From an uncultured Prevotellaceae bacterium (GTDB lineage: Bacteria; Bacteroidota; Bacteroidia; Bacteroidales; Bacteroidaceae): DNA of 32,318 nt. How positions within the stretch are numbered: the first letter of the stretch is position 1; the number at the start of each line of letters is the position of its first letter. A program made the translations under genes and the position numbers. The stretch spans positions 1 to 32,318 of the forward strand of contig CALZQV010000009.1 in the NCBI GenBank assembly GCA_945828295.1, in the 5' to 3' direction. Shown here one piece after another: positions 26,920 to 32,318 of this stretch. The notes below the pieces were generated by a model. That model was given only the letters and a program-made list of their open reading frames with translations, did no database searches and was not told the DNA's origin.

Positions 26920-28272
26920 TTACATTGAGATTTCTTCGCCGCCATAGAATTTCAGCAGCTGAATGTTGAGCAGCGTGGTGTACTTGCTTTGCAGTTCGTC
27001 CTGCTTGGCACTAACCAGGTTGTCGCGTCCCTGCAGCAACTCCACGATGTTCTTCAGCCCGTTCTTGAATTGGGCGTCGAGCAGTTCGTAGCTGGTCTGC
27101 GCGCTTTCAACCTTTGCGCATGCCGAGAGGAAGCGTTGCTGACTGCTGTTGGCATTGAGCCAGTAGTTCTCGATGGTGCTCGACAGCGCATTCTTCTTGT
27201 CCTGAAGGTCGAGCTCGCTCGTAACCTTTTGCAGTTTGGCTTTCTCTACGGCGCTCTTGTTGCGTCGGTTATCGAAGATGGGCACACTCAGGTTCACGCC
27301 GGCACTCAGGTTCAGGTTGTTCTTCATCTGTTGTCCCACCTTGTCGTTGCTCCCGCTATAATGGCTGTCCCCAGCGCTCGCGCTCACGCCAATCGTAGGG
27401 TAGTAGCCTCGCTTTGCGATATCGATGCCCATGTCGGCAGCCTTGATGCTGAGCTCCGCGCTGCGTATCTCGGGGCGCGTGTTGAGTGCTTTCTCGAAGG
27501 TGCTTTGGGCCGAAGGGATGGGGGCGAGCACTTGTTCGTCGGACGGGGCGCTACCAGCGACGTCAAACGGGGTGTCGATACCTAATTCGAGCAATGACTT
27601 CAGCTGCCGCTTGTAGTTCAGCACCTGTGTCTCACTGTTCACGATGTCGTATTGTGCGCTTCGCCACTGGGCCTCGAGCTGAGCAACGTCGGCCTTCGAC
27701 ATTTGGCCCTGCTTCTGCATTTCCACTCCTCGCTCGTATTGGCTCTTGGCGGTTTCGGCAAGCTGTTCGTTCACTTTCTTGGCTTCAGCGCTGTATAGGA
27801 TTTGCACGTACAACTGGGCAATCTGCTCCTGTATGGAAAGTTCGCTTTGTGCGGTTGCGAGTTTTGTGATTTCGTTCTGCACTTCCTGCGCCTTGACGTT
27901 CTTGTGGTTGATGCCACCGTTCCATACTGTCCAGCTTGCATTCAGCCCATAGGAGCCCTGCTCGGTGAACTTGTTGGAGGTCTGCGTCACTTGTCCGTTT
28001 TGCACGATGGCCATATTTTTTTCAAACGGGCGGAATCCGATGCTCTGACTTGTGGCAAAGCTTAGGCTGGGGAAGAGTGCTCCCTTGTCCTGCCACAGGG
28101 TGATTTCGCCTTCCTTCTGGCTGATGCGACTTTTCTGCAGTTGGATGTTGTTCTCGCGCGCATAATCGAGACATTGGCGTAGTGTCCACGAGCCTTGGGC
28201 AAAGGCTGGTAAAATCGTCAGGCAGACGAGGATGAGCGCCAGATATCTCTTACGTGTCTTTAATGTTTTCAC
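26920..28272 (-). CDS. TolC-family outer-membrane efflux protein, GTG start
   Basis: SWTLRQCLDYARENNIQLQKSRI typical TolC N-terminus. Start placed at GTG 28272 (VKTLKTRKRYLALILVCLTILPAFAQ) because the promoter lies inside the longer track ORF. Confidence 0.9.
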   Translation of the reverse strand: MKTLKTRKRYLALILVCLTILPAFAQGSWTLRQCLDYARENNIQLQKSRISQKEGEITLWQDKGALFPSLSFATSQSIGFRPFEKNMAIVQNGQVTQTSNKFTEQGSYGLNASWTVWNGGINHKNVKAQEVQNEITKLATAQSELSIQEQIAQLYVQILYSAEAKKVNEQLAETAKSQYERGVEMQKQGQMSKADVAQLEAQWRSAQYDIVNSETQVLNYKRQLKSLLELGIDTPFDVAGSAPSDEQVLAPIPSAQSTFEKALNTRPEIRSAELSIKAADMGIDIAKRGYYPTIGVSASAGDSHYSGSNDKVGQQMKNNLNLSAGVNLSVPIFDNRRNKSAVEKAKLQKVTSELDLQDKKNALSSTIENYWLNANSSQQRFLSACAKVESAQTSYELLDAQFKNGLKNIVELLQGRDNLVSAKQDELQSKYTTLLNIQLLKFYGGEEISM

Positions 28273-28306
28273 AATCACTATCTTTAATACATCTTTTTTG
28301 AGCAAA

Positions 28307-28338
28307 CAAAGGTACACTTTTGTTGTGACATAGCCAAA
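28307..28338 (-). promoter_or_regulatory. Bacteroidota-type promoter for the tolC-macAB operon, TTTG-N20-TACCTTTG
   Basis: Minus strand TTTG (28338-28335), 20-nt spacer, TACCTTTG (28314-28307). Confidence 0.7.
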
Positions 28339-28393
28339 TAATCTCTTTTCTTTTAACAATACTTAAAAAGACTCGCAGGTGTAGGCGAGAGTA

Positions 28394-28425
28394 TTTTGCG
28401 CTTTGCCAAAATTATGTTAACTTTG
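28394..28425 (+). promoter_or_regulatory. Bacteroidota-type promoter for riboflavin synthase, TTTTG-N19-TAACTTTG
   Basis: TTTTG 28394-28398, 19-nt spacer, TAACTTTG 28418-28425, ATG 28455. Confidence 0.75.
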
Positions 28426-28454
28426 CATGAATTTTAACCAAACAACAACAGATT

Positions 28455-29060
28455 ATGTTTTCTGGAATAGTAGAAGAAACGGCTCGCGTTGTAGCCATTG
28501 AGAGAGAACTTGATAATCTTCATTTCACCCTTTCATGCTCGTTTGTGAGTGAACTGAAGATAGACCAAAGCGTATCGCATAACGGCGTGTGCCTCACGGT
28601 TGTACGTCTTTCCGAAGGAACTTATACTGTAACCGCAATGCGAGAGACGCTTGAGCGCAGTAACCTGGGCCTTCTGAAGGTCGGTGATGAGGTAAATGTC
28701 GAGCGTTCGATGATGATGAACGGACGGCTCGACGGCCATATTGTTCAGGGCCACGTCGACACTACCGCACGCTGTATTTCCGTCGAAGACCAGAAGGGAA
28801 GCTATGTGTTCCGCTTCCGCTACGACGCTTCGCCCGAAATGGCTCGTCGTGGATATGTGACCGTTGACAAGGGCAGCGTGACGGTAAACGGTGTAAGCCT
28901 GACTGTATGCCGCCCGACCGACGACGAGTTTGAAGTATGCATTATTCCTTATACCTACGAGAATACGAACTTTCACGATATACGTGTTGGCTCGCTCGTG
29001 AATCTGGAATTTGACATCATTGGGAAGTATCTGAGCAAAATGATGGCGTATGTCGGTTAA
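28455..29060 (+). CDS. ribE: Riboflavin synthase, alpha-type
   Basis: 201 aa; MFSGIVEETARV, HNGVCLTVV, GRLDGHIVQGHVDTTA, GSVTVNGVSLTV - the duplicated lumazine-binding domains. Confidence 0.97.
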   Translation: MFSGIVEETARVVAIERELDNLHFTLSCSFVSELKIDQSVSHNGVCLTVVRLSEGTYTVTAMRETLERSNLGLLKVGDEVNVERSMMMNGRLDGHIVQGHVDTTARCISVEDQKGSYVFRFRYDASPEMARRGYVTVDKGSVTVNGVSLTVCRPTDDEFEVCIIPYTYENTNFHDIRVGSLVNLEFDIIGKYLSKMMAYVG

Positions 29061-29697
29061 AGCGATAATATTTGACCTCGACGGGACCCTGACTTATACC
29101 TTGCAGGACCTTTGCGACAGCGTGAACTACGCTTTGCGTAGCATGGGTTGGGAAGAGCGGACGCTCGATGAGGTGCGTCAGTTCGTGGGTAACGGAGTCC
29201 ATCTCCTTGTCGAGCGTGCTGTGCCTCAGGGTGTTAGCGTTTCCGACGTTGAGCGCTGCTTTGAAACGTTTCGTAGTCATTATCTTATCCATTGCCAAGA
29301 TAATACGAGGCTCTACGATGGCGTTCGCGAGATGCTTTGCGACGTAAAGTCCAGTGGATTGCTGACTGCCATTGTGAGCAATAAGTTACAAGCCGGAGTC
29401 GACGAACTCTACGATATCTATTTTCGCGGGCTCGTTGATGTGGCCATCGGCGAGAGGGAGGGCGTGCGTCGCAAGCCTTCGGCCGATATGGTTGAGCTTG
29501 CGCTGAAGACGTTGGGCGTTAAGGCAGAAGATTCTGTGTATGTGGGAGATAGTGAGGTCGACGTGCAGACAGCTGCCAATTCGGGCCTCCCTTGCATATC
29601 CGTCCTATGGGGCTTTCGCGACAGGGAACAGCTTATTGCAGCAGGCGCAACAACGTTTATTAATCACCCAAGTGAACTCTTGGAGATAATAAAATAG
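29050..29697 (+). CDS. HAD-family hydrolase, phosphoglycolate phosphatase-like
   Basis: 215 aa; IIFDLDGTLTYTLQDL, AIVSNKLQAG, KPSADMV, VYVGDSEVDVQTAANSG; start overlaps the riboflavin synthase stop by 11 bp. Confidence 0.93.
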   Translation: MSVKAIIFDLDGTLTYTLQDLCDSVNYALRSMGWEERTLDEVRQFVGNGVHLLVERAVPQGVSVSDVERCFETFRSHYLIHCQDNTRLYDGVREMLCDVKSSGLLTAIVSNKLQAGVDELYDIYFRGLVDVAIGEREGVRRKPSADMVELALKTLGVKAEDSVYVGDSEVDVQTAANSGLPCISVLWGFRDREQLIAAGATTFINHPSELLEIIK

Positions 29698-29710
29698 TTT
29701 TGTAATTTTG
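29680..29710 (+). promoter_or_regulatory. Putative promoter for aspS, TTG-N20-TAATTTTG
   Basis: TTG 29680-29682, 20-nt spacer, TAATTTTG 29703-29710, ATG 29743. Confidence 0.6.
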
Positions 29711-29742
29711 TCTCCTGAATTCATAAAAAGTAAATATAAAAG

Positions 29743-31503
29743 ATGTATAGAACAAAAACCTGTGGCGAGCTTCGTCTCGCCAATGTAGGAGAAATAGTAA
29801 CCCTGAGCGGGTGGGTTCAGCGCACGCGCAAGATGGGTGGAATGACCTTTGTCGACCTGCGTGACCGCTATGGCATCACTCAGTTGGTTTTCGACGAATC
29901 GAACAATGCAGAGCTCTGCGAGAGCGCCAACCGCATGGGGCGTGAGTGGGTTATCCAGGTTAAGGGTAAAGTCAGCGAGCGACAGAGTAAGAATGCCAAC
30001 CTGCCGACGGGCGACATCGAAATCATCGTTCAGGAACTGAATGTGCTGAACGAGGCCCAGACGCCTCCCTTCACAATTGAGGAGCAATCCGACGGCGGCG
30101 ACGACTTACGCATGAAGTATCGCTATCTCGACCTGCGTCGCCCCAATGTGCGTCGTAACCTGGAGCTGCGCCATAAGTTTGCCTTCGAGGTACGTCGCTA
30201 TCTCGACGAGCAGGGCTTTATGGAGATTGAAACTCCAGTGTTGGTGAACAGCACTCCAGAGGGAGCTCGCGACTTCGTTGTGCCTTCGCGCATGAATCCC
30301 GGTCAGTTCTACGCCTTGCCCCAGAGCCCTCAGACGCTGAAGCAATTGCTGATGGTGGCAGGTATGGACCGCTACTTCCAGATTGTGAAATGCTTCCGCG
30401 ACGAAGACCTTCGTGCCGACCGTCAGCCTGAGTTTACGCAGATTGACTGCGAAATGTCGTTCGTCGAGCAGGAAGACATCCTGCAGGTATTCGAGGGCAT
30501 GAGTCGTCACCTGTTCAAGAGTCTTTTGGGCATCGACATTCCCACGCTGCCTCGCATGACGTGGGCCGATGCAATGAAATATTATGGCAGCGACAAGCCT
30601 GACACACGTTTCGACATGAAGTTCGTAGAGCTGATGGACGTGCTGAAGGGCACAGGTGAGTTTAGTGTCTTCAATGAAGCTGAGTATATCGGCGGTATCT
30701 GCTGTGAGGGGCAGGCCGTATACACGCGCAAGCAACTCGACCAGCTGACGGACTTCGTTCGCCGTCCGCAGATTGGCGCTAAGGGCCTTGTTTATGCTCG
30801 CGTGGGCGAGGATGGTGTTGTGAAGAGCAGCGTCGATAAGTTCTATTCGCCCGAGGTGCTTGAGCGCCTGAAGCAAGCGATGAACGCCAAACCCGGCGAC
30901 CTCATCCTTATCATTAGCGGCCCCGACACGCTGAAGGCTCGCAAGCAGCTCTGCGAGTTACGCCTGGAGATGGGCAGCCGCATGGGCCTTCGCCCCAAGG
31001 ACAAGTTCTCCTGCCTGTGGGTCATCGACTTCCCCATGTACGAGTGGAGCGATGAGGAGCAGCGTCTGATGGCCATGCACCATCCGTTCACTTCGCCCAA
31101 GCCCGAGGACATTCCCCTGCTCGATACAGATCCGGCCAGCGTGCGTGCAAATGCCTACGATATGGTCATCAACGGAGTTGAGGTTGGTGGTGGAAGCATT
31201 CGTATCCACGATGCAAAGCTTCAGGAAAAGATATTCGAGATTCTTGGCTTCACGCCAGAGCAAGCTCAGCAGAAGTTTGGTTTCCTGATGAATGCCTTCA
31301 AGTACGGAGCTCCCCCTCATGGTGGCTTGGCATACGGCCTCGACCGATTCGTCAGCCTTTTTGCCGGTCTCGATTCGATACGCGACTGCATCGCATTCCC
31401 CAAGAACAACAGCGGACGCGACGTGATGCTCGATGCTCCTGGCGTTATCGACCAGAGCCAGCTCGACGAGCTTCATCTGAACGTCAGTCTGCCTGCCGAG
31501 TAA
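29743..31503 (+). CDS. aspS: Aspartyl-tRNA synthetase
   Basis: 586 aa; [67 protein letters not shown]. Confidence 0.98.
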   Translation: MYRTKTCGELRLANVGEIVTLSGWVQRTRKMGGMTFVDLRDRYGITQLVFDESNNAELCESANRMGREWVIQVKGKVSERQSKNANLPTGDIEIIVQELNVLNEAQTPPFTIEEQSDGGDDLRMKYRYLDLRRPNVRRNLELRHKFAFEVRRYLDEQGFMEIETPVLVNSTPEGARDFVVPSRMNPGQFYALPQSPQTLKQLLMVAGMDRYFQIVKCFRDEDLRADRQPEFTQIDCEMSFVEQEDILQVFEGMSRHLFKSLLGIDIPTLPRMTWADAMKYYGSDKPDTRFDMKFVELMDVLKGTGEFSVFNEAEYIGGICCEGQAVYTRKQLDQLTDFVRRPQIGAKGLVYARVGEDGVVKSSVDKFYSPEVLERLKQAMNAKPGDLILIISGPDTLKARKQLCELRLEMGSRMGLRPKDKFSCLWVIDFPMYEWSDEEQRLMAMHHPFTSPKPEDIPLLDTDPASVRANAYDMVINGVEVGGGSIRIHDAKLQEKIFEILGFTPEQAQQKFGFLMNAFKYGAPPHGGLAYGLDRFVSLFAGLDSIRDCIAFPKNNSGRDVMLDAPGVIDQSQLDELHLNVSLPAE

Positions 31504-31516
31504 ATCATAGAATAAG

Positions 31517-32318
31517 ATGATGAAAAGAGCCCTGTTACTATCCATCCTATTCTCCCTCTGCCTGCTGGGCCGCGCTCAGGAGAGCACGGGGGGAGGTTTG
31601 CTACAACAAGCCATACGCTCATTCGACAGCTACGGGCGTAGAGGGCAGACGGAAGCTGCTGTGGAGAATGGTATCAGGGCCACAACGCTCTACTATACCA
31701 ATAATAAGTATCACGAAGCCTTCGAGTTTCTCCATCGCGTGGAAGCCACGATTTCTGCCGACCAGAAGTCGACGGCTGCCCAGAAGGCCGCAATGCGCTA
31801 TCAAGTAAGTAAGGGACGAATGCGCATGTATACGCGCCTTCGCAAGAGCAATAACGCATTAGAGCAAATTGACGCGATGGAGCGCCACATGAAGAAGTCG
31901 GAGAGCGACAGCCTCTATAATGATTTCCTCTACTGCAAGGCCACATGTCACTATACTTTTGGTCAGAACGCGAAGGGCGAGAACGCGTTTCGCGAACTGA
32001 CGGAACGCCTGACTGCCGATGGCGATTACGCGAAGGTTGACGAGGTATACAAGACGCTCATCAGCAACGGGCGCAGAAGCAATAACGCAGGACTGCTGGC
32101 ACAAGCCTACGCGAGCTATGTTGCGTGGAAAGACTCGGTAGGGGCCCTGAAGCTGGCCGACGAGACGGGCGCGCTGAACGCTGAACTCGCGACCAGGCAG
32201 GAGGCGATAGAGAAGCGTGACGGACAATTGAAGAGCCGCCAGGCCGCCGTCGTGTCGCTTTCGCTGTTGGCAGTGGCGCTCATTGCCCTGCTGGTTGTGG
32301 CTGGGTTGGCGCTCATGA
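31517..32318 (+). CDS. TPR-containing secreted/membrane protein, truncated by the window end
   Basis: Open to the window edge; signal peptide MMKRALLLSILFSLCLLGRAQ, TPR-like helices, C-terminal TM start (VVSLSLLAVALIALLVVAGLALM). Confidence 0.75.
   Translation, partial: MMKRALLLSILFSLCLLGRAQESTGGGLLQQAIRSFDSYGRRGQTEAAVENGIRATTLYYTNNKYHEAFEFLHRVEATISADQKSTAAQKAAMRYQVSKGRMRMYTRLRKSNNALEQIDAMERHMKKSESDSLYNDFLYCKATCHYTFGQNAKGENAFRELTERLTADGDYAKVDEVYKTLISNGRRSNNAGLLAQAYASYVAWKDSVGALKLADETGALNAELATRQEAIEKRDGQLKSRQAAVVSLSLLAVALIALLVVAGLALM

Noticed and set aside
27486-27869. 127-aa plus-strand ORF inside tolC
   Set aside because: Antisense to a well-supported TolC gene; Arg/Ser/Cys-rich composition.

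Overview
This is a chromosomal segment from a Bacteroidota, probably a Prevotellaceae/Prevotella-like organism, judged from family content and TTG-N19-20-TAnnTTTG promoters. It is mostly ordinary core genome. From left to right it holds a TPR protein, a lipoprotein with a small Cys-rich protein, a CaCA antiporter, a GT3-type glycogen synthase with an alpha-glucan phosphorylase, and dnaG. A long minus-strand run follows: a large secreted protein, an S4 RNA-binding protein, pepT, a Gfo/Idh/MocA oxidoreductase, a Porin_10-like porin, a VOR-type 2-oxoacid:ferredoxin oxidoreductase cluster with small accessory ORFs, a DUF4468-like protein and a TolC/MacA/MacB efflux set. The right end has riboflavin synthase, a HAD phosphatase, aspS and a truncated TPR protein. 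The main unexplained feature is a pair of intergenic 22-bp repeat arrays about 17.4 kb apart (about 99-199 and 17419-17682). They lie in the same orientation and share a boundary motif, TTTAGGnnTGAAATA. The units are hairpin/palindrome prone, and the second array holds two diverged sub-families in one unbroken 22-bp register, ending just upstream of a predicted promoter. No CRISPR, tRNA, rRNA, transposase or phage genes were recognised. All family calls come from reading the sequence; no database search was run.
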